Source of the DNA: CAZMVY01 sp964569765
Lineage (GTDB): Bacteria > Planctomycetota > Phycisphaerae > UBA1845 > PWPN01
DNA length: 13,636 bases
Reading direction: 5' to 3'
Assembly: GCA_964569765.1 (NCBI GenBank)
Contig: CAZMVY010000131.1
Span: 1-13,636 of the forward strand
In this document: piece after piece, positions 1-7,914 of the stretch
How positions within the stretch are numbered: the stretch's first letter is position 1
How the letters are laid out: each line of letters starts with the position of its first letter
Notes under the pieces: generated by a model
Seen by the model: the letters and a program-made list of their open reading frames with translations, nothing else
Database searches by the model: none
What the model was told of the DNA's origin: nothing
Program-made: the position numbers and the translations under genes

Positions 1-1059
1 TTCGAGGAACTTCGCCGCCGCTACGAGGATCTTACGGTCGAGATGAACCGGCCGGAGGTCGCCGCCGACAGTGCGCGGATCACGCTTCTGGCGAAGGAGC
101 ATGGGCGGCTCCGGCGGATCGTGGAGCCGTATCTGGAACACCGGAGGCTCGAGCAGCAGTTGGCCGAGAGCCGGGCGATGGCAGGGTCTGCCGAAACGGA
201 CCCGGAGTTGCGCGAGATGGCGCTTGCCGAGGCGGCGGAACTGGAGACAAAGTCGGCGGAACTGTTCGACAGGATTCTGGGGTTGCTCGTGACGGATGAC
301 GACGCGGCGATCGGTTCGGTGATTCTCGAGATCCGCGCGGGCACCGGCGGGGAAGAGGCCGCCCTGTTTGCGCGAAACCTCTATGACATGTACCTGAAAT
401 ACGCCGAGCGGAAAGGCTTCAGCGTCGAGGTTCTCGACATGTCTCCCACGGACCTCGGCGGATTCAAGGAGGTCGTCATCAACCTGAAAGGCGAGGGCGT
501 CTACCGCAGCTTCGGATACGAGGGCGGCGGGCACCGTGTGCAGCGCGTGCCCCGGACGGAGGCGCAGGGACGGATTCACACCTCGGCCGCCACGGTTGCG
601 GTCCTGCCCGAGCCGGAGGAGATCGACATCCGGATCGACTGGGACAAGGACGTGATCGAGCATGTCTCGCGTGCCGGCGGCCCGGGCGGGCAGAACGTCA
701 ACAAGGTTTCGTCGGCCATCCGCCTGGAGCACATTCCCACGGGCATCACGGTATCGATGCGGGACGAGAAGAGCCAGCACAAGAACCGTGCCAAGGCGCG
801 GCGACTTCTTCTGTCGCGGGTCTACGACTACCACATGCAGGCGAAGCGGGCCGAACGCCACCAGACGCGGAAGGGCATGATCGGCTCCGGCGACCGGAGC
901 CAGCGCATTCGGACGTACAATTTCCCACAGAACCGCTGCACCGATCACCGCATCAACCTGGACCTGTACTCGCTTGATCGGATCATGATGGGCGAGATGG
1001 ACGAATTGATCGCCGCCCTGCAGGAGTACGACCGGCGGCAGCGGCTGGAAAGTCTATGA
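1..1059 (+). CDS. prfA: Peptide chain release factor 1 (RF1), 5' end cut by window
   Basis: This protein recognises UAA and UAG stop codons in the ribosomal A site and triggers release of the finished peptide. The reading frame is open from base 1, and the first visible residues (FEELRRRYEDL) match the N-terminal helix of RF1. The true start therefore lies just upstream, with probably fewer than ten residues missing; the ATG at 43 is internal. The tripeptide anticodon loop reads PRT (550-558), the PxT form of RF1 rather than the SPF of RF2, followed by the RF1-type EAQGRIHTSAATVAVLPE. The catalytic GGQ (685-693) sits in AGGPGGQNVNKVSSAIRLEH. The visible 352 residues fit the usual length of about 360. 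The frequent partner gene prmC, which methylates the GGQ glutamine, does not follow. Identification is secure. Confidence 0.97.
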   Translation, partial: FEELRRRYEDLTVEMNRPEVAADSARITLLAKEHGRLRRIVEPYLEHRRLEQQLAESRAMAGSAETDPELREMALAEAAELETKSAELFDRILGLLVTDDDAAIGSVILEIRAGTGGEEAALFARNLYDMYLKYAERKGFSVEVLDMSPTDLGGFKEVVINLKGEGVYRSFGYEGGGHRVQRVPRTEAQGRIHTSAATVAVLPEPEEIDIRIDWDKDVIEHVSRAGGPGGQNVNKVSSAIRLEHIPTGITVSMRDEKSQHKNRAKARRLLLSRVYDYHMQAKRAERHQTRKGMIGSGDRSQRIRTYNFPQNRCTDHRINLDLYSLDRIMMGEMDELIAALQEYDRRQRLESL

Positions 1060-1099
1060 CCTTCTGCCCGCCGCGGACGGCGAGGCCGGCGGGGAGCTG

Positions 1100-1128
1100 T
1101 TGGTGAACGGTGCATCGGTCGATATAAT
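1100..1128 (+). promoter_or_regulatory. Candidate sigma-70-type promoter upstream of the small exported protein
   Basis: TTGGTG (1100-1105) and a perfect TATAAT (1123-1128) are separated by 17 bases, the ideal sigma-70 spacing. The predicted transcript start, near 1135, is only a few bases before the ATG at 1139, so the message would be nearly leaderless. Seen by eye only. A TATAAT is uncommon in DNA this GC-rich, which raises its weight, but it could be chance. Confidence 0.4.
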
Positions 1129-1138
1129 GGTCCGGAGC

Positions 1139-1591
1139 ATGTGGCGGCTGACGGTTCCTGTATTACGTTTGCTCGGCTTTGCGTCGCTGACGCTGTTGGC
1201 GACGAGCCTGCCGCCCAGCGCGCGGCCGGCGATGCCGGTGACCGGGCCCAGACAGACGGATACCAGGGCCGCCGGTGAGACGCCGCTTCGCGAGGCCGAC
1301 AAGAGCACGGGGACGGCCGACCCTGCCCTCATCGTGTCGGCGGACCTCGGGAATATCTGGCACAGGATCGCCGAGGTTCGCGCGGGCGAGTCGTCCGGAC
1401 GCAACGCCGACGGGGGTGACCGCACAGACGGGCATCACGGTTCCGGCTCTGCCGCGCGCCTCCCACTGGAACGAGACGGCACAGGGTCTGTCCGGCATCC
1501 CATATCCGTCGCCTTCGTGCCTGTTCGCGCGATGCGGTCGGCGCGGACGTTCTTCACGGCGGACCGGGCTCTGGCGCCGCCCTGTGCCTGA
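1139..1591 (+). CDS. Hypothetical small exported protein
   Basis: The product is 150 aa from the ATG at 1139 and I recognise no family. The first 30 residues look like a Sec signal peptide: an arginine near the N-terminus, a hydrophobic core (VPVLRLLGFASLTLLATSL) and an AxA-like cleavage region (SARPA). The rest is polar, rich in Gly, Arg, Asp, Ala and Ser, with no clear motif. Starts at TTG 1100 (after GGGGAG, with only 3 bases of spacing) or ATG 1127 are also possible. I prefer 1139 because a promoter-like TTGGTG-N17-TATAAT ends at 1128 and because the signal peptide begins cleanly there. Codon use is GC-rich at third positions at first and less so towards the end, so the C-terminal half is less certain. 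It lies between prfA and secDF with gaps on both sides, so it is probably its own unit. Confidence 0.4.
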   Translation: MWRLTVPVLRLLGFASLTLLATSLPPSARPAMPVTGPRQTDTRAAGETPLREADKSTGTADPALIVSADLGNIWHRIAEVRAGESSGRNADGGDRTDGHHGSGSAARLPLERDGTGSVRHPISVAFVPVRAMRSARTFFTADRALAPPCA

Positions 1592-1800
1592 CCGCTTCGC
1601 ATCGATCCGCGATCACTCGAGCCAGCGCGATGAATGCCGAATGCGGCGGACCCGGGTTACACCCCGGCGAAGACTTCTTTCCGGCCTGTCGGGCCCTCAG
1701 GGTCGCGGCTCCGCTCGATGACCGGCGGCGGAAAAGAAACCGATCGAGACCATGACGTGGCAAACCAACGGACTGAGGAATCAACGGCCCCGGGTGGACT

Positions 1801-4800
1801 ATGACGGATAAGAATCTGTACCTGAAGATCGGATTGATCGTTCTGATCGTGACGCTTTCGGTGTGGGCGATGTGGCCGCCCTCGCAGCAGCTCAAGGGCG
1901 GGATCGACCTCGTGGGCGGTACGAGTCTGCTCTACGAAATCGACACGAGCGGCCTGCAGGAGGGCGACAAGCGGGACCTGGCGGAGCGCGTCATGCGCCG
2001 CCTCAAGCAGCGCGTGGACCCGCAAGGGCAGCGAAATCTGGTGTGGCGGCCGATCGGGCAGAATCGGCTGGAGATCCAGATGCCGCGCCCGCCGAAGGAG
2101 CTGGCGCAGCGTCGCGAGATGTATGAGAAGGCCCGCGAGGCGCTGCGGGTAACGCGGGTCGACCGGGGCGACATCGAAGCGGCAATGGCGCTCACGGGCC
2201 CCGACCGCGAGGCGGCCATCGAGAAGCTTATCCGGGGTGTGCCCGGGCGGCAGACGCTCTTTGCGGACCTGGTGGCGGCCAAGGACAAGCTTGTGGCCGC
2301 CGATGCCGCGCTCGCGACGAGCCGGCCCGCAGCGACCAGCCAGCCGTCGGCGGCAAGCCAGGCCGTGCTGGCGGAGCTGGATCAGGCGCGGGAGGCCTAC
2401 TACTCGGGCTTCGACCGTATCCTCAGCACCAACATCAACCTTGATCGCCTGGGCGACATTCTCGGGCTGGGGGCTGGCGACAAGGACCGCGCCGCCAAAC
2501 TTGAGCAGTTCAAGGGGGATTATGTCACGCGGCTGGCCGAGTCGCTCGGAATCCCCCGCGAGGGCAAAGAAAAGATCGAGAAGCTGCGGAGCGAATGCGC
2601 GGACATCTTCGCCCGCATCGACAAGTTGACGGCGGCCTACGACGAATGGGCCAAGAATAAGGGTGCCCTGGAGGATCCCAGCGATCTGATGCGCCTGCTC
2701 CGCGGTCAGGGCGTGCTCGAGTTCCGGATTCTCGCGGAAAAGGACCCGGCCAACCCGGACATGATCTTTTCGAACAATCCGCAATACCGCGAGCCCATCG
2801 CGAAGTACACAGACCAACTCGCCAAGTACGGGCCCCGCCGCCGTCCGGGTGACAACTTCCAGTGGTTCAAGATCGGCAAGCCGGACGAGTTCAAGCCCGC
2901 CGGCAACCCGGTCGAGGCGGATTACCTCGGCACCCGATACGTGCTGGCGTTCGCCACGCCGGATATGGGCCTGCTGAACGACCGCACCTGGCAGCTTACG
3001 CGGGCGATTCCCGACCGCGATCAGCGCGGCCGGTGGTCGGTCAGCTTCACGCTCGATCCGGCAGGCGGCGCTCGTTTCGAGAAGCTTACGGAGGCGAACA
3101 AGGGCCACCCGTTGTGCATTCTGCTGGACGGCGAAGCCATGTCGGCGCCGAACATCCAGTCGGCGATCCGCGAGCACGGCCAGATCACGGGCGATTTCAC
3201 GCTCGATGAAGTGACGCGGCTGTGCAACGTGCTGGAGGCCGGCTCGCTCGACGCGCGGCTCAAGGACACGCCCCTCAGCATACAGACCATCGGTCCGAGC
3301 CTTGGCGAACAGAACCGCCGAATGGGCATGCAGGCGTGCATCACCGCCCTCATTGCGGTAGTGGCCTTCATGGCGATCTACTACCTGTACGGCGGCGTCA
3401 TTTCCGACATCGCCCTGATGCTGAACATGATCATCACGCTGGGCATCATGGCCCTGATTCAGGGCACGTTCACGCTCCAGGGGATCGCGGGCCTGGTGCT
3501 GACGCTCGGCATGGCCGTAGACGCGAACGTGCTGATCTTCGAGCGCATCCGGGAGGAACAGGCCCGCGGCGTCTCGCTCAAGACCGCCGTCAAGCTCGGC
3601 TACGACCGCGCGTTCTGGGTCATCTTCGACTCGAACCTGACCACGGTCATCTCGGCCGTGATTCTCGGCTACGTCGGTACCGAGGAGATCAAGGGCTTCG
3701 CCCTCACGCTCGGCCTCGGATTGTGCGTGAGCATGTTCACCGCGCTGTTTGTCACCCGGCAGTTCTTCAACGTCCTTGTGCAGACGCGCGTGAGCAAGCT
3801 GGAGACCGAGCGATGCTGGGTGGGCACGGCCATCATCGCGGCGGCCGGGGGTCTTGTTTTCGGGATGGGATGGGTGCTGAATCGCGGCCGCGCCGACTGG
3901 TACCACTCCGGTCTGGCGGGCATGGGTGAGTTCCTGCTGGTGGGCGCTGCGACAGCCCTGGTCCTGCTGAGTCTGATCTGGGGCATGCGGTGGGTCGCAA
4001 TAGCCACCGGTGCGCACAAGACCAACCGGATTCCAATGCTTCACCTGCTCAAACCGACGAACGTGGACTGGATGGGAAAGCAGCGGTATTTCTGGATGAT
4101 CTCGGGCGTGCTGACCCTGGGCGGGCTGTTGCTCTTTGCCCTTCAGCCGAAGAAGAACCTTCTGGATATCGAATTCCTGGGCGGCACGGCTGTTCAGGTT
4201 ACGGTGGAGCCCAGACTGGCGGAGAAACGCATTACCGACGCCCAGATCGAGTCGATCGTTCGCGGCACGAAGGATCGCAGTCAGGCGGCGGGGTGGATCA
4301 ACTGGGCGGCAGGCCGGCTCGAGGCCCTCGCCAGGTCCGCCGACGTGAAGAAGGCGGAGGATGGTTCATTTCTGGTGCTCAGCAGCGATCTCACCGAGCC
4401 CCAGTTGGAGGCCCTGCTTACGACGGCTCTGGAGAATAAGGTGCCCAAGGACTGGATCGCCAATGCGCCGGGCGGCGCGAAGGGCGCCGTGATTCGCCTG
4501 AAGGACGGCAACACCCCGCTGGAGGCGTTCCGGGAGAACATCCTGCTCGCAGCGCGGCAGGCGCGCCGGGCGGCCGACGATCTGAGCACCTCGGCACGCG
4601 TTCAGTCGGTCGAGGAGTACACCACGGCCGGTGCCGGTGCTGCGGCCGGACAGAAGGAGGAACGGTTCGAAATCGTCACCACGGAAACGAACAAGAAGCT
4701 TGTGGGCGAGGCCATCCTCGCCGCGCTCGCGCAGCACGACGACTTCACCGTCCGGGTCGAGCGGGGGATCGGCTTCCAGCTCGTTACGGATCCGCAACTG

Positions 4801-5964
4801 GCGCCCGACGGCGCGTTTCCGATTCAGGCGGACGACCGCGAACTCGGCGATGCAATCGGGCCGATCGCCGGCGCCGCCTCGCACTCGAGCATCGCCCGTT
4901 ACAAGGGCGGGCTTGTGATGGTATTCGACGCACTCGATCCGCCTCAGACGCTCGAGGCGATCCGGCAGCGGCTCCGCGACATGCGGCTTCAGCCGGATTA
5001 TGAGCGGTACGGTTGGCGCGACAACGACGTGATCGGACTGGGCGCGACAGGCGCCTTGGCCGCGACACGGGAAGGCAAGCAGGCGCCAACCTTCACGAAG
5101 GTTGCCATCGTCGTCAGCGATGAGAGCCTGCCGTTCTACGACAATGAGGAGGCTTGGCGGCGCGATCTGGCCCGGCCTGAGCTGCAACTGGCTCAATCGG
5201 CCCTTTCGAGCGAACGCTCGCTCGATAAGGTCACGACGTTCGCCCCACAGGTCGCGGCGCAGGCCGCCCAGCAGGCCGTCATCGCCGTAGTCCTGTCGCT
5301 GCTGGCGATGGTGGCCTACCTCTGGTTCCGGTTCGGGACCATGGAGTTCGGGCTCGGTGCGATCATCGCCCTGATCCACGACGTGGCGGTGGCTCTCGGG
5401 CTGGTGACCGCGACGCACTGGGTCGCCCAGACCTTCCTCGGCCGCATCCTGCTCATCAATGAGATTCGGATTGATCTGTCGGTCGTGGCGGCGTTTCTGA
5501 CGATCGTCGGGTACTCGGTGAACGACACGATCGTCGTTTTCGACCGTATCCGCGAAAACCGCGGGCGGCTCGCCACACTTTCGCCGCGGCTGATCAACGA
5601 CGCGGTGAACCAGACGATTCCGCGCACGATCCTGACGGCGTTCACCGTGTTCCTGGTCGTTCTGATTCTCTATGCGATGGGCGGTCCCGGCGTGCACGCG
5701 TTCGCGTTCGCCATGCTGATCGGTACGGTAATCGGGTGCTACAGCTCGATTGCCATCGCCGCCCCCATCCTCTACAAGCCCGCCGTTATGCGGGCCATGC
5801 TGGCGATCATCGTGCTCGTCGTGGCCATCGGCCTCGTGCTCAATCCGGGCTACGGGCTGGGCGTTCGCATTTTCATGGGCATGATCGCCGCAATCATGCT
5901 GGCGCTCATCGGGTACTGGCAGCTCCGCCGCCGCGAGACGGAGGCCAGGCCCCAGCCGGCGTGA
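1801..5964 (+). CDS. secDF: Giant fused SecD-SecF translocase subunit
   Basis: SecD and SecF form the membrane complex that uses the proton (or sodium) gradient to help pull proteins through SecYEG after SecA has acted. Here both are one 1387-residue chain. The SecD half has TM1 at residues 7-25, the periplasmic region with the core SVSFTLDPAGGARFEKL near 413-429, TMs from about 513, and the hallmark GMAVDANVLIFERI at 570-583. A linker with two extra hydrophobic helices (about 672-693 and 711-729) joins the SecF half, which starts near Met746: TM 763-781, the LDIEFLGGT motif, a periplasmic region of about 370 residues, then GYSVNDTIVVFDRIREN near 1238-1254. Two more helices end the protein. 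E. coli SecD plus SecF total about 940 residues, so the soluble parts are expanded. An Ala/Ser/Thr/Pro-rich stretch lies near 170-185. An in-frame stop at 1774-1776 and GGGTGG before the ATG support this start. No yajC precedes it. Confidence 0.95.
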   Translation: MTDKNLYLKIGLIVLIVTLSVWAMWPPSQQLKGGIDLVGGTSLLYEIDTSGLQEGDKRDLAERVMRRLKQRVDPQGQRNLVWRPIGQNRLEIQMPRPPKELAQRREMYEKAREALRVTRVDRGDIEAAMALTGPDREAAIEKLIRGVPGRQTLFADLVAAKDKLVAADAALATSRPAATSQPSAASQAVLAELDQAREAYYSGFDRILSTNINLDRLGDILGLGAGDKDRAAKLEQFKGDYVTRLAESLGIPREGKEKIEKLRSECADIFARIDKLTAAYDEWAKNKGALEDPSDLMRLLRGQGVLEFRILAEKDPANPDMIFSNNPQYREPIAKYTDQLAKYGPRRRPGDNFQWFKIGKPDEFKPAGNPVEADYLGTRYVLAFATPDMGLLNDRTWQLTRAIPDRDQRGRWSVSFTLDPAGGARFEKLTEANKGHPLCILLDGEAMSAPNIQSAIREHGQITGDFTLDEVTRLCNVLEAGSLDARLKDTPLSIQTIGPSLGEQNRRMGMQACITALIAVVAFMAIYYLYGGVISDIALMLNMIITLGIMALIQGTFTLQGIAGLVLTLGMAVDANVLIFERIREEQARGVSLKTAVKLGYDRAFWVIFDSNLTTVISAVILGYVGTEEIKGFALTLGLGLCVSMFTALFVTRQFFNVLVQTRVSKLETERCWVGTAIIAAAGGLVFGMGWVLNRGRADWYHSGLAGMGEFLLVGAATALVLLSLIWGMRWVAIATGAHKTNRIPMLHLLKPTNVDWMGKQRYFWMISGVLTLGGLLLFALQPKKNLLDIEFLGGTAVQVTVEPRLAEKRITDAQIESIVRGTKDRSQAAGWINWAAGRLEALARSADVKKAEDGSFLVLSSDLTEPQLEALLTTALENKVPKDWIANAPGGAKGAVIRLKDGNTPLEAFRENILLAARQARRAADDLSTSARVQSVEEYTTAGAGAAAGQKEERFEIVTTETNKKLVGEAILAALAQHDDFTVRVERGIGFQLVTDPQLAPDGAFPIQADDRELGDAIGPIAGAASHSSIARYKGGLVMVFDALDPPQTLEAIRQRLRDMRLQPDYERYGWRDNDVIGLGATGALAATREGKQAPTFTKVAIVVSDESLPFYDNEEAWRRDLARPELQLAQSALSSERSLDKVTTFAPQVAAQAAQQAVIAVVLSLLAMVAYLWFRFGTMEFGLGAIIALIHDVAVALGLVTATHWVAQTFLGRILLINEIRIDLSVVAAFLTIVGYSVNDTIVVFDRIRENRGRLATLSPRLINDAVNQTIPRTILTAFTVFLVVLILYAMGGPGVHAFAFAMLIGTVIGCYSSIAIAAPILYKPAVMRAMLAIIVLVVAIGLVLNPGYGLGVRIFMGMIAAIMLALIGYWQLRRRETEARPQPA

Positions 5965-6000
5965 TCGGGGCTGTGGCAAAGCCGGGTCCGTGAATTCAAA

Positions 6001-6050
6001 CGGTTGCCCCGTCTTCTTCGATCCGGAGGGACGGGGCAACCGCGTTTCCT
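6001..6050. terminator. Strong hairpin terminator after secDF, possibly bidirectional
   Basis: A perfect 13-bp stem has CGGTTGCCCCGTC at 6001-6013 pairing with GACGGGGCAACCG at 6030-6042, with a 16-base loop. On the plus strand it is followed by CGTTTCCT. On the minus strand it is followed by TTTGAATTC, because AAA precedes the left arm. The position, 36 bases past the secDF stop and between two converging genes, fits a two-way intrinsic terminator. The T-runs are short, so efficiency is uncertain. Confidence 0.75.
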
Positions 6051-6183
6051 GCCCATGCCGGAAGGCCCTCGACGGACACCTCGCAGGATCAGCGAGCCCC
6101 GCGGCCCGTCCGCGGCGGATCGACAGGGAACCGGATCTTCCAGCGCGCACCGCAGGCCGGTAGACACCGCCGGGCTGCCCGTT

Positions 6184-6540
6184 TCAGCTCAAGAGGTGGT
6201 TTCCGATCAGGTTCGCCCCGGCCCAGATCGCCCCCGCGACGATGACCAGCGTTGCGACGTAGCGTTTGAAATGATCGGGGGTTGACGGTGCCCCGGTTAC
6301 GGTGGTGGCCGTGCCGGATCGTTGTTCGATCGCGCGGCAGGCGATCATCAGCACGACGACGACGGCGTAGAACGCGTCCAAAGGCGTCAACCACCCGTCT
6401 CCGCAGGTCACCATGCGAAGCGCCGCCAGACCGATGGCGGCCGGCCCCAGGAGTGTCCACACAACACGCGCGAGGATCACGGTGACGTTCGTGATTCCTT
6501 CGGGCGGCCTGTCCGAAGCGGGTCCCGGGTTCGTATGCAT
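6184..6540 (-). CDS. Small three-helix membrane protein of unknown function
   Basis: The 118-residue product has three predicted membrane helices at about residues 22-43, 52-69 and 94-112. Short polar loops join them, and the N-terminus is soluble and rich in Pro, Asn and Gly. I recognise no family. The loop between helices 1 and 2 has CGDGWLTPLDAFY, a pattern seen in small membrane proteins of many phyla, so it says little. The start is chosen at 6540 because a perfect AAGGAGG lies 5 bases before it. The frame stays open upstream to 6684, but that part reads as non-coding basic sequence. It converges on secDF across the hairpin at 6001-6042 and has no operon partner, so its role cannot be inferred from context. 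Confidence 0.65.
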   Translation of the reverse strand: MHTNPGPASDRPPEGITNVTVILARVVWTLLGPAAIGLAALRMVTCGDGWLTPLDAFYAVVVVLMIACRAIEQRSGTATTVTGAPSTPDHFKRYVATLVIVAGAIWAGANLIGNHLLS

Positions 6541-6545
6541 GGCTG

Positions 6546-6552
6546 CCTCCTT
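6546..6552 (-). promoter_or_regulatory. Shine-Dalgarno site fixing the start of the small membrane protein
   Basis: The minus strand reads AAGGAGG here (CCTCCTT on plus), 5 bases before the ATG ending at 6540. It is the best Shine-Dalgarno match in the window and decides the start against the longer open frame reaching 6684. Confidence 0.75.
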
Positions 6553-6945
6553 GCGGCAGCGCGGAGCTTTGCCCTTCGCCGCTTGCACGAGCGCAGGCGT
6601 TCCGCGTCCAGAAAGATCCCGCCGAGCAGGATCGCTCCTCGCGAGCAGGGCGGACCACAGGGGGCTTGTCGGGACCGTCGGCACGGCGTCGGCCGCTCAT
6701 GGCCCTGCGGGGCCGATATCACGCTGCCGGGTAACTTGAAGCGGGCGCCGGGCGCTCCTGTCCTGCCGGCGAGCTCCGTTCGCCGCCTTCACGCGGGGGC
6801 TCACGATCGGCACGGTTCGGCGGAACCGTTGACAGATGGCGGCCCGACCATCCGAAATGCCTCCGGGCACACACGCACCGGACCCTTGTTCGTTTCGTCT
6901 CCAGAAGCGTAGCGCGGCAGGCCTGCGATGTCAATTCGTTTTTCG
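6553..6945. other. Intergenic stretch without a convincing gene
   Basis: This stretch of about 390 bp lies between the start of the small membrane protein and the end of the LysR gene; both are read leftwards. Frames open in it on both strands give basic, Arg/Pro/Ser-rich translations with no motif and no ribosome site, as expected of GC-rich non-coding DNA. A short 5-bp hairpin (GGCCC-TGCG-GGGCC, 6701-6714) and a palindrome (GCAGGCCTGC, 6917-6926, just after the LysR stop) are visible, but neither has a T-run. The promoter of the membrane protein should be here; I could not place it. Confidence 0.5.
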
Positions 6946-7860
6946 TTATTGGAGGGTGCTGTCGGCAAACAGACTGTCCCGGGCGGCCTCCGTGATCGCC
7001 ACTACGGCAGGATGCTTGAGGCGGCGCTCGACGCTGATGGCGTAGAACCGCTCGCTCCTTCCACCGACGGTTCCGATGAACTCGACACGGCCGTCGCCAA
7101 GCACCTCCGCCGTGATCGCGTCATGAGCCGGAAAGAAGCCCCGCCCTTGTCGCCCGAACGTCATCATCAGCTCGATGTCCTCGAACTCGGCCACCGGGGC
7201 GGGTCGTACCCCGACGGAGTCAAACCACTTTTCGAGAGTTCCCCGCATGGCCGCGGACTCGGCCGGCAGGAGCGCCGGAGCCCCATTGAGCGATTCCGGA
7301 AAGCCCTTGCGCAGTTTTCGGGCCAGCTTCGGGGTGGCGAAGAACGCGATTCCGCACTCGCCCAGCAGGTGATTGAAGGCCCTGACCTTAATATGAGGGC
7401 TGATCGGGGCGTCCGAAAGGACCAGATCAACATCGTGGACCGACAATCGCGGAAGGAGTTGTGCGGGAGTGCCCTCGTGGCAGACGACGCGCACGGGTTC
7501 GGGGAGCCGGAAGACGGGTTCAAGCAGGCGGTAGACGATCAGCTTGGGTAGGGTGTCCTGCGCGCCGATGTTGAATTGCAACGGCCGGCTGACCGGCCCG
7601 CCCCGGAGGGCATCCAGGAGTTCGCCGCCGAGCGAGAAGATCTCGCCGGCGTACCGATAGGCGAGGCGGCCGGTCTCGGTCAGAACGAGATTCCGCCCGA
7701 CGCGACGAAAGAGCCTTTCCCCGAGAGTCCTTTCGAAGTTACGAATCTGCGTGGAGATGGTGGACTGTGTGACGCCAAGCTGCTCGCATGCGGCGGCGAT
7801 GGTGCCCTCCTTCGCGACGAGCCAGAAGTAGAGCAGGTGGTTGTAGTTCAGGCGGTGCAT
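6946..7860 (-). CDS. LysR-family transcriptional regulator, NhaR-like
   Basis: This is a 304-residue LysR-type regulator. The N-terminus, LNYNHLLYFWLVAKEGTI, closely matches the opening of E. coli NhaR (NYNHLYYFWHVYKEGSV as I recall it), the sodium-responsive activator of nhaA. The winged helix-turn-helix covers about residues 5-63 (AAACEQLGVTQSTISTQI, then the wing GERLFRRVGRNLVLTETG). The effector domain (about 90-295) carries NhaR-like stretches such as DLVLSDAPIS and GECGIAFFATP. The effector is unknown. An ATG at 7875 would add five residues. I prefer 7860 because the promoter-like TTGATC-N17-TATCAT puts transcription start at about this codon, and because the perfect inverted repeat at 7874-7896 would otherwise run into the coding sequence. 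It is divergent from the opine-dehydrogenase gene and most likely controls that set and itself. The link to sodium is suggested by the family and the symporter gene downstream. Confidence 0.9.
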   Translation of the reverse strand: MHRLNYNHLLYFWLVAKEGTIAAACEQLGVTQSTISTQIRNFERTLGERLFRRVGRNLVLTETGRLAYRYAGEIFSLGGELLDALRGGPVSRPLQFNIGAQDTLPKLIVYRLLEPVFRLPEPVRVVCHEGTPAQLLPRLSVHDVDLVLSDAPISPHIKVRAFNHLLGECGIAFFATPKLARKLRKGFPESLNGAPALLPAESAAMRGTLEKWFDSVGVRPAPVAEFEDIELMMTFGRQGRGFFPAHDAITAEVLGDGRVEFIGTVGGRSERFYAISVERRLKHPAVVAITEAARDSLFADSTLQ

Positions 7861-7866
7861 GCTGCT

Positions 7867-7895
7867 ATGATACATTGATAAAAGCGAAGGATCAA
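7867..7895 (-). promoter_or_regulatory. Candidate promoter of the NhaR-like regulator, giving a leaderless message
   Basis: Read on the minus strand, TTGATC (7890-7895) and TATCAT (7867-7872) are exactly 17 bases apart. TATCAT matches TATAAT at five of six positions and TTGATC matches TTGACA at four. The expected start is at about 7860-7861, the first base of the chosen ATG. This agrees with the lack of a Shine-Dalgarno site there. The operator-like repeat fills the spacer and -35 box, which would allow self-repression. Confidence 0.5.
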
Positions 7896-7896
7896 T
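7874..7896. promoter_or_regulatory. Perfect LysR-type operator, ATTGAT-N11-ATCAAT
   Basis: ATTGAT at 7874-7879 and its exact inverse ATCAAT at 7891-7896 are separated by 11 bases, giving the T-N11-A layout typical of LysR-family recognition sites. The site lies between the regulator and the divergent metabolic genes, the classic position for such an operator. A third half-site, ATCAAT, lies at 7905-7910 and could serve as an activation site. Binding by the neighbouring regulator is inferred. Confidence 0.65.
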
Positions 7897-7903
7897 GCAT
7901 GAT
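7875..7903 (+). promoter_or_regulatory. Candidate promoter of the opine-dehydrogenase operon
   Basis: TTGATA (7875-7880, five of six to consensus) and CATGAT (7898-7903, four of six) are separated by 17 bases. Transcription would begin near 7910, leaving a leader of about 210 bases before the ATG at 8122. The operator half-sites cover the -35 box and reach the -10 box, so the regulator could act directly on polymerase. A second -10-like TATAAG at 7934-7939 lacks a matching -35. Confidence 0.4.
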
Positions 7904-7914
7904 TATCAATGCAT
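7891..7914 (+). repeat. Tandem 10-base direct repeat ATCAATGCAT
   Basis: ATCAATGCAT occurs at 7891-7900 and again at 7905-7914, with starts 14 bases apart. The first copy is also the right arm of the LysR-type inverted repeat, so the second adds a third regulator half-site on the operon side. The AT-rich make-up contrasts with the GC-rich surroundings. Confidence 0.7.

Noticed and set aside
1657..4044. A 795-codon open frame on the minus strand opposite secDF
   Set aside because: It is the mirror of a GC-rich gene. The translation is rich in Arg, His, Gln and Asp with no motif, while the plus strand carries clear SecD motifs throughout.
4036..5964. secF as a separate gene starting at the in-frame ATG at 4036
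   Set aside because: The frame is continuous from secD without a stop, and no ribosome site precedes 4036, so a fusion is the simpler reading.
4366..6150. A 594-codon minus-strand open frame opposite the SecF half
   Set aside because: Same reason: low-complexity basic translation, and it runs across the terminator hairpin at 6001-6042.
6322..6912. Plus-strand open frame covering the otherwise empty stretch 6553-6945
   Set aside because: It overlaps the membrane-protein gene, has no ribosome site, and its translation is Arg/Ser/Gly-rich without helices or motifs.
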